A DNA stretch of 60,986 nt from Opitutia bacterium (GTDB lineage Bacteria; Verrucomicrobiota; Verrucomicrobiae; Opitutales; Opitutaceae), in contig CANEVO010000009.1 in NCBI GenBank assembly GCA_947442255.1, positions 1-60,986 on the forward strand. The letters are read 5' to 3'. Under the pieces are notes generated by a model. It searched no databases. It saw nothing but the letters and a program-made list of their open reading frames with translations, and was not told the origin of the DNA. A program made the position numbers and the translations under genes. Shown piece after piece: positions 7,994 to 16,730 of this stretch (positions are counted from its first letter, which is position 1; each line of letters begins with the position of its first letter).

Positions 7994-8931
7994 GCACCGG
8001 CCTTCCCATGACCGGAACGGTCCCGGCGCCGATCGCCTGGCGCCAGATGGCGGCGATCACGGCCGCGGCCATCGCGATCTTTGTCGCACTGCGGATGCTG
8101 CCGACCGGCACCAACCTGAGCCACATGGACTTTCGCGCCACGGGGGCGAACTCGATCGAGTTCTGCGATCCGTTGAACCCGCAGTTCATCTCGGTGGTGG
8201 CGGTGCGCTCGCCGGTCACGATGACGCTGACCGCCGACGCGGTCGCCCCGGCTGCCGGGCAGGAACGGCACGCGGTGGTGACGTTGAGAACCGGGAGCGG
8301 AAAGGCCATCGCGCCGGCCGATCTCATGGTGACGCACACGAGGCTGCTGCACCTCCTGATCGTCGATCCGACGCTGACGGACTACCAGCATGTGCACCCC
8401 GAGCCGGGCGTGAAGCCCGGCGAGTGGCGGTTTGCCTTCACGCCTCTCCGCGGCGGCACGTATCGGATTTTTGCGGACTTCACGCCCGCGGCCACCGGCC
8501 GCGGACTCTACGCGAGTGTCGATTGGGAACTGACGACCGGGGTCGAGTCGCCGGCACCGCCGGACATCGAGGACCGCGCCGGCGTCGTGCAGCGGGCCGG
8601 TCATCGGTTTTCGCTGGTGACCCACCCGCAGTCTCTGCGGGCCGGTCAGCCCATGGACCTTGAGTTCGCCATCGTCCGGCCGGACGGCGGCAACGTGAAT
8701 CTCCAGCCGGTGATGGGAGCGTATGCGCACTTGGTGGCCTTCGACGAAGGGCGCAACGGGTTCGCGCACCTGCACCCGATCGATCGCGATCCCCTGCTGG
8801 CACCGGATGCGCGCCAGCCGATCCTGAAGTTCAAGCTGACGATCCCGCAGGCCGGTCGCTATGCGATTTGGGCGCAGGTCAATCTCGGCGGCGAAGAGGC
8901 GTTCGTCCCGTTTCGGGTGGACGTGAAGTAG
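7990..8931 (+). CDS. Membrane-anchored protein with duplicated HxHP motifs, possible copper handling
   Basis: The product has 313 residues with a transmembrane anchor at about 19-37 and an extracytoplasmic remainder. Two internal repeats share the pattern HL(L/V)-x(n)-H-x-HP: one around 121-137 (HLLIVDPTLT...YQHVHP) and one around 247-263 (HLVAFDEGRN...AHLHP). Each lies in a beta-rich segment ending in an R-Y-x-I-(F/W)-A strand, as in FixH/YtkA-like domains. The start codon overlaps the Sco stop (ATGA), so the two are co-translated. Paired His motifs plus the Sco neighbour suggest copper binding during oxidase assembly, which is inference. I do not recognise a named family with certainty. Confidence 0.75.
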   Translation: MSTGLPMTGTVPAPIAWRQMAAITAAAIAIFVALRMLPTGTNLSHMDFRATGANSIEFCDPLNPQFISVVAVRSPVTMTLTADAVAPAAGQERHAVVTLRTGSGKAIAPADLMVTHTRLLHLLIVDPTLTDYQHVHPEPGVKPGEWRFAFTPLRGGTYRIFADFTPAATGRGLYASVDWELTTGVESPAPPDIEDRAGVVQRAGHRFSLVTHPQSLRAGQPMDLEFAIVRPDGGNVNLQPVMGAYAHLVAFDEGRNGFAHLHPIDRDPLLAPDARQPILKFKLTIPQAGRYAIWAQVNLGGEEAFVPFRVDVK

Positions 8932-8953
8932 AGTTTCCGGCGGGCCGGACACC

Positions 8954-9724
8954 CTAGAATTTGAGGTGCTTCACGGTGACGCCCTTGTTGATCAGCTGCT
9001 TCAGGGAATCGATGCCGATTTTGAGATGATCCTTCACGTAGATCTGGTCCACCTGGATGTCGCTCTCGGCGGTCTTCACCCCTTCGGGCGTCATCGGCTG
9101 ATCTGAGACCAGGAGCAGCGCCCCGGTGGGGATTTCGTTATAGAAACCCGTCATGAAGATCGTCGCCGTTTCCATGTCGATGCACAACGCGCGGATTTTT
9201 TTCAGGTACTTCTTGAACTCCTCGTCGTGCTCCCAGACGCGGCGGTTCGTGGTATAGACGGTACCGGTCCAATAATCACGGGAGTGTTCGCGGATGGTGG
9301 TTGAGATCGCCTTCTGCAGTGCGAACGAGGGGAGGGCGGGCACCTCGGCGGGAAAGTAGTCATTGCTCGTGCCCTCGCCGCGAATGGCCGCGATCGGGAG
9401 GATGAGATCGCCAAGCTCTGCGCGATGCTTCAATCCGCCGCACTTGCCGAGGAAGAGGACGGCCTGGGGCTTGATGGCGCTCAACAGATCCATCACCGTC
9501 GCCGCGGTGGCGCTCCCCATCCCGAAGTTGATGATCGAGATGTCGCCGGCCGTGGCGCTCGTCATCGGCCGGTCCTTGCCGAGAATCGGCACGCGGTGCC
9601 ACTGGGCGAACAGTTTGACGTAGCGATCGAAGTTCGTGAGCAGGATGTAGCCGCCGAATTTGTTCAGGGGCACGCCCGTGTAGCGCGGCAGCCAGTTCTC
9701 GACGATGGCACGGCGGGTCTTCAT
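8954..9724 (-). CDS. amn: AMP nucleosidase, short form
   Basis: This enzyme hydrolyses AMP to adenine and ribose 5-phosphate. The 256-residue protein carries only the nucleoside-phosphorylase-like catalytic domain, as in the short Bacteroidota-type enzymes, and lacks the extra N-terminal domain of the E. coli protein. Characteristic segments are VENWLPRYTGVPLNKFGGYI at the N-terminus, INFGMGSATAATVMDLL, LFLGKCGGLK, and IDMETATIFMTGF, which holds the purine/ribose-binding Glu. The ATG at 9724 is preferred to 9760 because alignment with the family starts at MKTRRAIVENW. It converges on the Sco operon, 22 bases apart. Confidence 0.9.
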   Translation of the reverse strand: MKTRRAIVENWLPRYTGVPLNKFGGYILLTNFDRYVKLFAQWHRVPILGKDRPMTSATAGDISIINFGMGSATAATVMDLLSAIKPQAVLFLGKCGGLKHRAELGDLILPIAAIRGEGTSNDYFPAEVPALPSFALQKAISTTIREHSRDYWTGTVYTTNRRVWEHDEEFKKYLKKIRALCIDMETATIFMTGFYNEIPTGALLLVSDQPMTPEGVKTAESDIQVDQIYVKDHLKIGIDSLKQLINKGVTVKHLKF

Positions 9725-9819
9725 GGCTGGGGTGTAGTGGACCCACGAATCCGAATACACCGAAAAATGTCACCGGCAGCATCCTGGAACGAGGCGGGCC
9801 GCGGGCGGGGAGCGAGCGC

Positions 9820-10767
9820 ATGACGGGCCGGACGAAAGCCATCGCCGGCGCCGTGGTCTGCCTCGCCCAGGCGGCGTACCTTTTTCCGCGACTGCAGGGC
9901 GCGGCCCTGACCCCGCTGTTGATCACCTTCGCGGCGCTCGTGCTCGTGCCGTTGTTGCTCGACCTGTTGCTGGCCGAGGACACGACCCGGCTCGCCGGCT
10001 GGATCCTCGCGCTGCAACTGCCGGCCGGGATTTTGCTGGCGACGGCGCAGGTCATCCCGCGCGGGGCCGCAGCGACCTTTGCCGTGCTGCCCTGGGTCGC
10101 GCTGACCTCGATGCTGGCCGTGGCGGGACTCACAGGACTCATGCTCGGCCGATGGCGGAAGTCGCTCGGTCGGGGTTGCGATGCAATTGCGATGGTCTTC
10201 GCGGGAATCGGCGGACTCTGGGTCCTGGCAGATCGAGCGGGCGTACGGCCGCTGAACTTCGACTTGGAAACCGTCGCGCTAACGGCGGTCCACTTTCACT
10301 ACGCCGGCCTGATTCTGCCGGTGATCACCGGATTCGTGATCGAGCGAAATCCGACCTCGCGGGCGGCGGTCATGGCCGCGATCGGCGTGATCCTCGGCGT
10401 GCCGTCGGTGGCGATCGGAATCGCGCTGGCGCAAATCGGCTGGGGGCCCGCGTTCGAGACCGCCGCGGGCTGTGGCCTGGCCGTCGCGGGCATGATGATC
10501 GGCTTTCTCCAGGCGCGGCTGGCGTTGGAACCCTTCGCGGCGGGCCGCGCCCGCGTTCTACTCGCGGTGGCCGGAGGATCGCTCTTCGTCGCCATGTTCC
10601 TCGCATTGATGCAGGCGTTGGGGGCTTCCGCGATCCCGGTGCCGCGGCTGGATCCCGGTGCGATGCACGTCCTGTATGGCCTGCTCGACGCGGTCGGATT
10701 CGGGCTTTGCGGCGTGCTCGGCTGGCGGTGCGTCCTGGCGCGACGGTCGGGATCGGGGTCGTCGTAG
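9820..10767 (+). CDS. YndJ-like membrane protein
   Basis: This is a 315-residue, very hydrophobic protein with about nine or ten predicted helices. It contains AVHFHYAGLILPVITG in the middle and a MHVLYGLLDAVGFGLCGVLGW segment at the C-terminus, both like the Bacillus YndJ family. YndJ has no established function. The gene is divergent from amn with a 95-base spacer. Its TAG stop is the TAG of a GTAG-led hairpin (10764-10787), an example of a repeat abutting a gene end. Confidence 0.8.
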   Translation: MTGRTKAIAGAVVCLAQAAYLFPRLQGAALTPLLITFAALVLVPLLLDLLLAEDTTRLAGWILALQLPAGILLATAQVIPRGAAATFAVLPWVALTSMLAVAGLTGLMLGRWRKSLGRGCDAIAMVFAGIGGLWVLADRAGVRPLNFDLETVALTAVHFHYAGLILPVITGFVIERNPTSRAAVMAAIGVILGVPSVAIGIALAQIGWGPAFETAAGCGLAVAGMMIGFLQARLALEPFAAGRARVLLAVAGGSLFVAMFLALMQALGASAIPVPRLDPGAMHVLYGLLDAVGFGLCGVLGWRCVLARRSGSGSS

Positions 10768-10787
10768 AGGCGCAGTCTTGCTGCGCC
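10764..10787 (+). repeat. GTAG-led hairpin at the end of the YndJ-like gene
   Basis: GTAG is followed by A and the stem GGCGCAG / CTGCGCC with loop TCTTG. The TAG of GTAG is the stop codon of the upstream gene. There is no T-tract, so a terminator role is not supported. A related but degenerate element lies near 27675. Confidence 0.7.
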
Positions 10788-10846
10788 CCCCCGATAGGAT
10801 CGCGCCTCGATGTCGATCCGACTCTCGTCGCCGCCCAAGACTATTT

Positions 10847-10915
10847 GGAGGGCCGAGCTCCGTCGAGGCCGGTTCATTGAACGATCTCAGCGGCCTCGGC
10901 GGAGCTCGGCCCTCC
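10847..10915. repeat. Family C REPIN-like inverted repeat, copy 1
   Basis: Inverted arms of the form GGAG + GGCCGAGCTCCGTCGAGGCC flank a short centre, with GGAG on the outside. Further copies are at 31481 (pair) and as single arms at 41215 and 44997. Confidence 0.88.
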
Positions 10916-10993
10916 ATTTTAATTGCGGCTCCGTCGCGTTATGGGTCGGCGGCGCGCCGGTCGACTCGCTGGCGCTCGTCGGTACCCAACCAA

Positions 10994-11064
10994 GGCGTGG
11001 ACGAGCCACGCCCCTACACGCACCGACCACGACATTTTGTAGGGGCGCGCCTCGTGCGCGCCCG
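10994..11064. repeat. Family A REPIN-like inverted repeat, copy 2
   Basis: Left arm stem (minus strand) GGGCGTGG / CCACGCC, right arm stem GGGCGCGC / GCGCGCCC, loops CTCGT, GTAG facing inward with about 20 bases between. It lies just downstream of the lipA stop codon. Confidence 0.88.
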
Positions 11065-11081
11065 CGCCGACCAACGATCCA

Positions 11082-11978
11082 CTACGCGCCGGCGAGCGCG
11101 TTGTCGGTGTTGAGATGCTCCACGCCGGTGTACTTCTGCGACTGTTCGTCGGCGTGATAACTCGAGCGGACCAGGGCTCCGCTCTCGACCACCCCGAGGC
11201 CCAGTCCGAGTCCGAATTGCTTCCAATGCACGAACTCCTCCGGCCGTGCCCAGCGCACCACGGGCAGATGCTTCGGTGACGGCTGCAGATACTGGCCGAT
11301 CGTCAGGATGTTGGTGCCGTCGGCGGCGATGTCGCGAAGCGTCTGCTCGATCTCGGCTTCGGTCTCGCCGAGTCCGAGCATGATGCCGGTCTTCGTCACG
11401 AACCCGCGGCTCTTGGCGTGGCGGAGCACGGCGCGGGAGCGTTCGTAAAACGCCTGCACGCGGACGGGCTTCTGGAGTCGTTCGATCGTCTCGAGGTTGT
11501 GATTGAAGATGTCCGGCTTGGCATCGAGGACCGTGTCCAAGTGGGCCAGGTCGCCCTTGAAGTCCGGGGTCAGGACCTCGATGGCGGTGTGCGGATTGAG
11601 ATGTCGGATCGCGCGAATCGTGGCCGCCCAGACGCTGGCGCCCCCGTCGGCGAGTTCGTCCCGCGCGACGCTCGTGATCACGCAATGCTTCAGGTTCATC
11701 TTCGCCACGGCGTCCGCGACCCGCGCCGGTTCGCCGAGATCGAGTTCCGTGGGTCGACCGGTGGCGATGGCGCAAAAATTGCACGACCGGGTGCAGATGT
11801 TGCCGAGGATCATCACCGTCGCCGTGCCGCGCGACCAGCACTCGCCGAGATTCGGGCACTGGGCGCTTTGGCAGACCGTGTGCAGTTGGTTGTCGTCCAC
11901 CAGCCGCCGCGTCGCGGCATAACCGGGACCGGAAGGAAGCTTGGCCCGGAGCCAGTCCGGTTTGCGTAGAGGATACAT
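11082..11978 (-). CDS. lipA: Lipoyl synthase
   Basis: This radical SAM enzyme inserts two sulfurs into protein-bound octanoyl groups to make lipoate. The 298-residue protein has both clusters: auxiliary cluster cysteines C36, C41 and C47 (CQSAQCPNLGEC) and radical SAM cysteines C62, C66 and C69 (CTRSCNFC). The C-terminal RSSYHADE supplies the conserved Ser ligand. The ATG at 11978 (MYPLRKPDWL) fits family length; an upstream in-frame start at 12134 would run through a repeat and is rejected. It lies downstream of lipB and the TPR gene on the same strand. Confidence 0.96.
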   Translation of the reverse strand: MYPLRKPDWLRAKLPSGPGYAATRRLVDDNQLHTVCQSAQCPNLGECWSRGTATVMILGNICTRSCNFCAIATGRPTELDLGEPARVADAVAKMNLKHCVITSVARDELADGGASVWAATIRAIRHLNPHTAIEVLTPDFKGDLAHLDTVLDAKPDIFNHNLETIERLQKPVRVQAFYERSRAVLRHAKSRGFVTKTGIMLGLGETEAEIEQTLRDIAADGTNILTIGQYLQPSPKHLPVVRWARPEEFVHWKQFGLGLGLGVVESGALVRSSYHADEQSQKYTGVEHLNTDNALAGA

Positions 11979-12081
11979 CTGCGAAGGTGCAAAAAGACAT
12001 GAACCCGGCGAAAAATCAAAGGGCGTTTTTGCGGCGTGCTCTGCCGGGGCGCGGCCGGGGTGGCTGGGGTGCTGCCGGGGT

Positions 12082-12147
12082 GGCGCCGGTCTTCGACCGG
12101 CGAAATTGGGTTCAGTCTGCCGTTCGCCGGTCAAAGACCGGCGCTAC
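12082..12147. repeat. Family B REPIN-like inverted repeat, copy 1, overlapping a stop codon
   Basis: Arms with stem CGCCGGTC / GACCGGCG point outward. The right arm, read on the minus strand, begins GTAG, whose TAG (12146-12144) is the stop codon of the TPR gene. The left arm is led by GTGG instead of GTAG. It lies between the TPR gene and lipA. Confidence 0.9.
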
Positions 12148-14081
12148 TTTCCGGCGTCGCGGCGGGCGCGGGCGAGCAGGTCGCGGGCGGCGGTGTCGTC
12201 CGGTTTCAAGCGGATGACAGTCTCGAATCGCGGGGCCGCCTCGGCCGGGCGGCCCAGCTGCATCAGAATCACGCCCCAATTGAAATGCACTCCGGGATCG
12301 TCGGCCTTGAGCTTCGCCGCCGCCTCGTAGTGCGCGACCGACTCGGCGAGCCGGCCGGCCTGGACGAGCGCGTTGGCCAGATCGAGCCGCGGATTGAATG
12401 AATCCGGCGCGAGCCGCACCGACTTTTCTAATACGGGCAACGCCTCGGCGGTGCGCGAAAGCCCGAGCAGCGCCCAGCCGAGGAAACCGAGCCCTTCGGC
12501 GTGCTCGGGTTCCAGCTTCGCGGCCCGCTCATAATGGACGAGGGCCTCCGGCAGTCGATTGACCAAGGCGAGTGCGCTGCCGAGATGACGGTGCGCGCCG
12601 GCATCATTGGGTCGCAGCCGGAGCGCTTCATGGAAAGCGGGGATGGACTCCTGCGGCCTGCCTTCCTGGAGCAAGGCGAGACCGAGATTGTGCCGGGCCT
12701 CCGAATAACCGGGATCGAGGCGGATCGCCTCGCGATAGCGTTCCATGGCGTCGCTGCGCTCGCCGACCCGGACGAGGGCGTTGCCCCAATTGGTGTGGGC
12801 GCGAGCGTTGGTGGGGGCCTTCGCGGCCGTGTCCGCCCAAATCGAGAGGCCGCTGCGATAGTCGTGGTTTCGCGCGATGGTCAGGAGGAGGAACAGACCT
12901 GCCACGCTGCCAACGATGGACGTCAGGCGCCGGCCCGCCCATCGGTCCAGCGCGACCACCGCCGGGAAGAGCAGCGCTACCAGCGGGAGGTACATCCGAT
13001 GTTCGGCGATGGTCTGCGTGGTGAGCGGGACAAAGCTCGAACTGGGTGCGAGGATGCTGAAGAACCACGCGCCGGCGAAGCCCAGCGGATGGCGCCGGAA
13101 CAACGCCCAGGCCGTCGCGAGCAGAAGGGCGACGATGAGCAGCGCCTGCGGCAGCACGGACCAGAGACTGCGCACGGCCGGATAACCGTAGTCGAGAACG
13201 AGCGGATACGGCCAGAACGCGAGCTTGAGGTAGGTGACGAGCGCCTGGCACTGCGTGAGCAGGTATTCCCACGAACTCATCCCGAGCCCGAAGCCCACGG
13301 TGCCGCTCCGTTGGCCGCTGCTGACCATCAGCACGGCCAACAGAATCCAGGTCGCCGCCAGCCCGAGATAGAGCGGCCGCCGTTTCATCCAGGCGGCGGC
13401 GAACGTTCCCGCGACGAAAACTCCATCGTACAAAAAAAGCAGCAGCGGCGCGGTGGCCATGACCTCCTTGGACAGCGTCCCGAGAAGGGCAGAACCGATC
13501 GCGGCCAGCTGCCAACGCCGGGGGTCGCTCGCTTCGACACTCCGCAGGAAGCAATAAAAGGTGAGGAGATAGAATAGCCCGACGAGCAGCTCCGTGCGCT
13601 GGATGATCCCGACGACCGATTCGGTCTGCAGCGGATGCACGACCCAAAGGCCCGCCACCAGCGCGGCGAGAAACGTGACATTGGTCGCGGGACCGCGCCG
13701 CGGGGCGAACCACGGCAGCAGGAGCGTGCGGCGCGCCACGCTAAAAAGCACCAGACCCGAGAGCAGGTGCACGACGAGATTGAAGACGTGGTAGCCGGTG
13801 ACGCTGTTGCCTCCCAGGGCGTGATTCACGGCGAGCGACCAATTGACCAACGGTCGTCCGACCGTGCCCGCGGCGCTCGCTGGCGGAGTCAGAACATCGA
13901 AAGACCAGAGGCGTTGGAGGGAAGGGTTCTTTTCAATGTTCGGAAGGTCATCGAAGAGGAACGGCACCGACAGGCTGTTGAGGTAGGCGACGGCGCCGAG
14001 GGCCACGATCGCCACGGCCCATGGCCACCCGCGGAACGGGTGGGTGGTGGTGGGGGCTGTCGGGGTGCGACGGGAATTCAT
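12144..14081 (-). CDS. Membrane protein with C-terminal tetratricopeptide repeats (TMTC-like)
   Basis: This 645-residue protein has about ten transmembrane helices in the N-terminal two thirds and at least six TPR units in the C-terminal third (from about residue 400 on, with repeated G-x(2)-L-x-x-x-G-R-x-x-E-A-x-x-x-Y/F-x-x-A and L-x-P signatures). Near the N-terminus FLFDDLPNIEKNPSLQ resembles the luminal DD motif of TMTC/GT-C mannosyltransferases, so O-glycosylation of exported proteins is possible but unproven. The ATG at 14081 is preferred to 14108. It starts 8 bases after lipB. Its TAG stop lies in a family B repeat. Confidence 0.8.
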   Translation of the reverse strand: MNSRRTPTAPTTTHPFRGWPWAVAIVALGAVAYLNSLSVPFLFDDLPNIEKNPSLQRLWSFDVLTPPASAAGTVGRPLVNWSLAVNHALGGNSVTGYHVFNLVVHLLSGLVLFSVARRTLLLPWFAPRRGPATNVTFLAALVAGLWVVHPLQTESVVGIIQRTELLVGLFYLLTFYCFLRSVEASDPRRWQLAAIGSALLGTLSKEVMATAPLLLFLYDGVFVAGTFAAAWMKRRPLYLGLAATWILLAVLMVSSGQRSGTVGFGLGMSSWEYLLTQCQALVTYLKLAFWPYPLVLDYGYPAVRSLWSVLPQALLIVALLLATAWALFRRHPLGFAGAWFFSILAPSSSFVPLTTQTIAEHRMYLPLVALLFPAVVALDRWAGRRLTSIVGSVAGLFLLLTIARNHDYRSGLSIWADTAAKAPTNARAHTNWGNALVRVGERSDAMERYREAIRLDPGYSEARHNLGLALLQEGRPQESIPAFHEALRLRPNDAGAHRHLGSALALVNRLPEALVHYERAAKLEPEHAEGLGFLGWALLGLSRTAEALPVLEKSVRLAPDSFNPRLDLANALVQAGRLAESVAHYEAAAKLKADDPGVHFNWGVILMQLGRPAEAAPRFETVIRLKPDDTAARDLLARARRDAGK

Positions 14082-14088
14082 GCCGGGG

Positions 14089-14799
14089 CTACCCGGCATT
14101 CTCAGCACGGATGGCGGGTGCCATGCGAGGGGGCGCGAGGAACTTCGTCAATTGTCGGGCGAACGCCCCGGCCAGCACCGGCTTGATCGCGGCCGGGTCC
14201 AAATCGCGGCCCAACTCCGCCGTCATCGAGGTCACCGTGCCGTCGGCCGTCGTGATGCCGCAGGGGATGATCCCCGTGTAGGGCGCGAGGCTGCCGTTCA
14301 CGTTGAGCGCGAAGCCGTGGTAGGTCACCCAGCGCCTCACCGCCACGCCGATGGCGGCGATCTTGCGCGGTCCGATCCAGATCCCCGTTTTGCCGTCGCG
14401 TCGCGTCGCTGCGATGCCGAACGCGGCGACGGTTTCGATCAACACCTCCTCGAGGAACCGGAGATACGCATGGAGATCGCGATGGGTCGCGAGCGATAGG
14501 ATCGGATATCCGACGACCTGACCGGGGCCGTGATAGGTGACGTCGCCACCGCGGTTCGTCTTCACGATCGCGATGCCTTCGTGACGGGCGCGCGCTTCGT
14601 CCCAGACGAGATTCGATTCTGCGCCCGGTCGGAGCCCAAGGGTGAAGACGGGATCATGTTCGGTGAAGATCAAGGTGTCGCCGACCTCGTCCGCCATTCG
14701 CTGCGCGACCGCTTGCTGCTGCCGCTCGAGTGCCTCCGGGTAACGGGTCCGTCCCCAATCGAGCACCTGCAAGGAAGGCTGGTGAAGGGAGGAGGACAT
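14089..14799 (-). CDS. lipB: Lipoate-protein ligase B (octanoyltransferase)
   Basis: This enzyme transfers octanoyl from acyl carrier protein to lipoyl domains, the step before LipA. The 236-residue protein shows the family signature RGGDVTYHGPGQ (83-94), the catalytic Lys K146 in IGPRKIAAIG and the catalytic Cys C180 in IIPCGI. It heads a minus-strand group lipB - TPR gene - lipA, so the lipoate genes are probably co-transcribed around an unrelated membrane protein. Confidence 0.95.
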   Translation of the reverse strand: MSSSLHQPSLQVLDWGRTRYPEALERQQQAVAQRMADEVGDTLIFTEHDPVFTLGLRPGAESNLVWDEARARHEGIAIVKTNRGGDVTYHGPGQVVGYPILSLATHRDLHAYLRFLEEVLIETVAAFGIAATRRDGKTGIWIGPRKIAAIGVAVRRWVTYHGFALNVNGSLAPYTGIIPCGITTADGTVTSMTAELGRDLDPAAIKPVLAGAFARQLTKFLAPPRMAPAIRAENAG

Positions 14800-14897
14800 G
14801 CCGTTTCCGCGAACCTCGCTGCGCCGCTAGGGTGGCGCAACCATCCTTTCAGTTTCCTAGAGCCGTTTAAGTGGAAGTGTAAGCGACACGACGTTGC

Positions 14898-14958
14898 GGG
14901 CGTGCACGAGGCACGCCCCTACGAAGTGCGGCGTAGGGGCGTGGCTCGTCCACGCCCG
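14898..14958. repeat. Family A REPIN-like inverted repeat, copy 3
   Basis: Left arm stem (minus strand) GGGCGTGC / GCACGCCC, right arm stem GGGCGTGG / CCACGCCC, loops CTCGT, GTAG inward. It sits in the 390-base spacer between divergent lipB and the PQQ-dehydrogenase gene. Confidence 0.9.
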
Positions 14959-15036
14959 AATGGCTACGGAATTTCTTAATCCGCTCTAGCCCCAGAAAGG
15001 CACTTTCCGGAAGGCGCGACCCCGGCCTGATCCTCT

Positions 15037-15136
15037 AAAGCGGCGCCCGCAAGCTCGCGCCCGACGGAAAAGCAAAGCGGCGCCCGACGCGAAAGATCCC
15101 GGGGTCGAAATCAGGCCGGCGGCAACGCCGCCGGCC
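15037..15136. repeat. Short direct repeats and a GC hairpin upstream of the dehydrogenase gene
   Basis: AAAGCGGCGCCCG occurs twice (15037-15049 and 15074-15086). A perfect 10-bp stem GGCCGGCGGC / GCCGCCGGCC with loop AAC lies at 15114-15136, 54 bases before the dehydrogenase start. There is no T-tract. The rest of the 14800-15189 spacer shows no gene. Confidence 0.6.
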
Positions 15137-15189
15137 CCGCGGTCGTTACTTGCACCGCACCGAAAGCCCGGTTTGCTTCCGCCTTTCCC

Positions 15190-16632
15190 ATGCGCCCTTC
15201 CGAACTCGCCCCATCCGTCCGGACCCTCGCCGTCGCCTTGGCGGCTTTTGTTCTTCCCGCCCTTTCCGTGTCCGCCCAGGCCATTCGCACTGGCGCGGTG
15301 GCCGAACGCTACACCCAGTTGTGTGCCTCCTGCCACGGCCCGGAACTGCAGGGTGGCTCGGCGCCCTCGATGTTGGACGATGTGTGGGTGGCCGGGGGTG
15401 ACGACGAGAGCATCGCGCGCAGCATCCGGAATGGGTTTCCGGAAAAGGGCATGCCGGCCTGGTCGGCCGCCCTGCCGGAGAAGGATATCCGCGCGATGGT
15501 GATCTTCATGCGCGAGAAACGGGCGCAGGCGCAGCGGGAGAAGACGCAGTTCGTGAAGCCCGCCGAGTCGGTCACGGTGCAAAGTGAACTCCACAACTAC
15601 CGTCTCGATACCTGGGTGGGCGGGCTGACGGAGCCGTACTCGCTGGCGTTCCTGCCGGGCAATCGCGCGCTGGTGACCGAGAAGCGCGGCCGCCTTTACC
15701 TGATTGAGAACGGCAAGCGCAACGAGACGCCGATCAAAGGGGTGCCCGAGGTCGACATCGATGGCCAGGCCGGGCTGTTCGACGTCGTGCCGCATCCGGA
15801 TTTTGCGCGCAACGGCTGGATCTATTTTGCCTTCAGCGATCCGCAGATGCACGAGGGCAAGCCGGTCAGCCTGACGCGGATCATTCGCGGCAAGCTCCGC
15901 GAGGGCGCACTGGTCGATCAGGAAACGATCTTTCAGGGGCCGCTCCAATATTACCGGCCGGATGGCGGCGTGCATTACGGTGGCCGGATCGCGTTCGACA
16001 AGGCGGGCTATCTCTTCTTCACCATCGGCGAACGCGGCGACGGCCGGAATTCCCAGGATCTGGCGCGGCCCACCGGCAAGGTGCACCGCGTGTTCGATGA
16101 CGGCCGGATCCCGGACGACAATCCCTTTGCGAAGCAGTCGGGCGTCGATCGCACGATCTGGAGCTACGGGCACCGCAACCCGCAGGGCCTGGCGTTTCAC
16201 CCGGTCACCGGCCAGTTGTTCAACGCGGAACATGGTCCGCGCGGAGGCGACGAACTCAATCTCGTGCAGCCCGGCCGCAACTACGGCTGGCCGGTCATCA
16301 CCTACGGGATGAATTACGATGGCTCGGCGATGACCGATCTAACCGCGAAGGACGGCATGGAGCAGCCCTTGACCTACTGGGTGCCATCGCTCGCGGTCTG
16401 CGGAATCAATTTCTACACCGGCGACCTGTTTCCGAAGTGGAAGAACCACCTCTTCCTCGCGTCGCTGGCGGCGGAGGAACTGCGCCGGATTGAAATCCAG
16501 GACGGCAAGGTCGTGAAGCAGGAAACTCTCTTCAAGAGTCTCGGCCGGATCCGTTATGTGACCGGCGGACCTGACGGCGCGATCTACGTCCTCCTCCCGA
16601 ATCGCGTGGCCCGGCTCGCTCCGGCGCCCTAA
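15190..16632 (+). CDS. Secreted PQQ-dependent sugar dehydrogenase-like protein with N-terminal heme c domain
   Basis: This is a periplasmic oxidoreductase of the soluble glucose dehydrogenase (beta-propeller) family. The 480-residue product has a signal peptide ending near ALSVSAQA (about 31), a class I cytochrome c domain (CASCH at 45-49, Met in KGMPAW), then a six-bladed propeller from about residue 125. Family signatures include SYGHRNPQGLAFH, AEHGPRGGDELN and YGWPVITYG. Electrons from sugar or alcohol oxidation would pass to the fused heme c. The substrate cannot be read from sequence. It is followed by a sugar isomerase-like gene on the same strand, 98 bases away. Confidence 0.9.
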   Translation: MRPSELAPSVRTLAVALAAFVLPALSVSAQAIRTGAVAERYTQLCASCHGPELQGGSAPSMLDDVWVAGGDDESIARSIRNGFPEKGMPAWSAALPEKDIRAMVIFMREKRAQAQREKTQFVKPAESVTVQSELHNYRLDTWVGGLTEPYSLAFLPGNRALVTEKRGRLYLIENGKRNETPIKGVPEVDIDGQAGLFDVVPHPDFARNGWIYFAFSDPQMHEGKPVSLTRIIRGKLREGALVDQETIFQGPLQYYRPDGGVHYGGRIAFDKAGYLFFTIGERGDGRNSQDLARPTGKVHRVFDDGRIPDDNPFAKQSGVDRTIWSYGHRNPQGLAFHPVTGQLFNAEHGPRGGDELNLVQPGRNYGWPVITYGMNYDGSAMTDLTAKDGMEQPLTYWVPSLAVCGINFYTGDLFPKWKNHLFLASLAAEELRRIEIQDGKVVKQETLFKSLGRIRYVTGGPDGAIYVLLPNRVARLAPAP

Positions 16633-16730
16633 GCGCCTTCCGCGTCGCGCCGGTCTGCGACCGACGTCAGTTCTGCGGAAGGGATTTTCCGCCCCGGCCT
16701 CGCATCATTGTTCCACCCCATTCCTACCCC

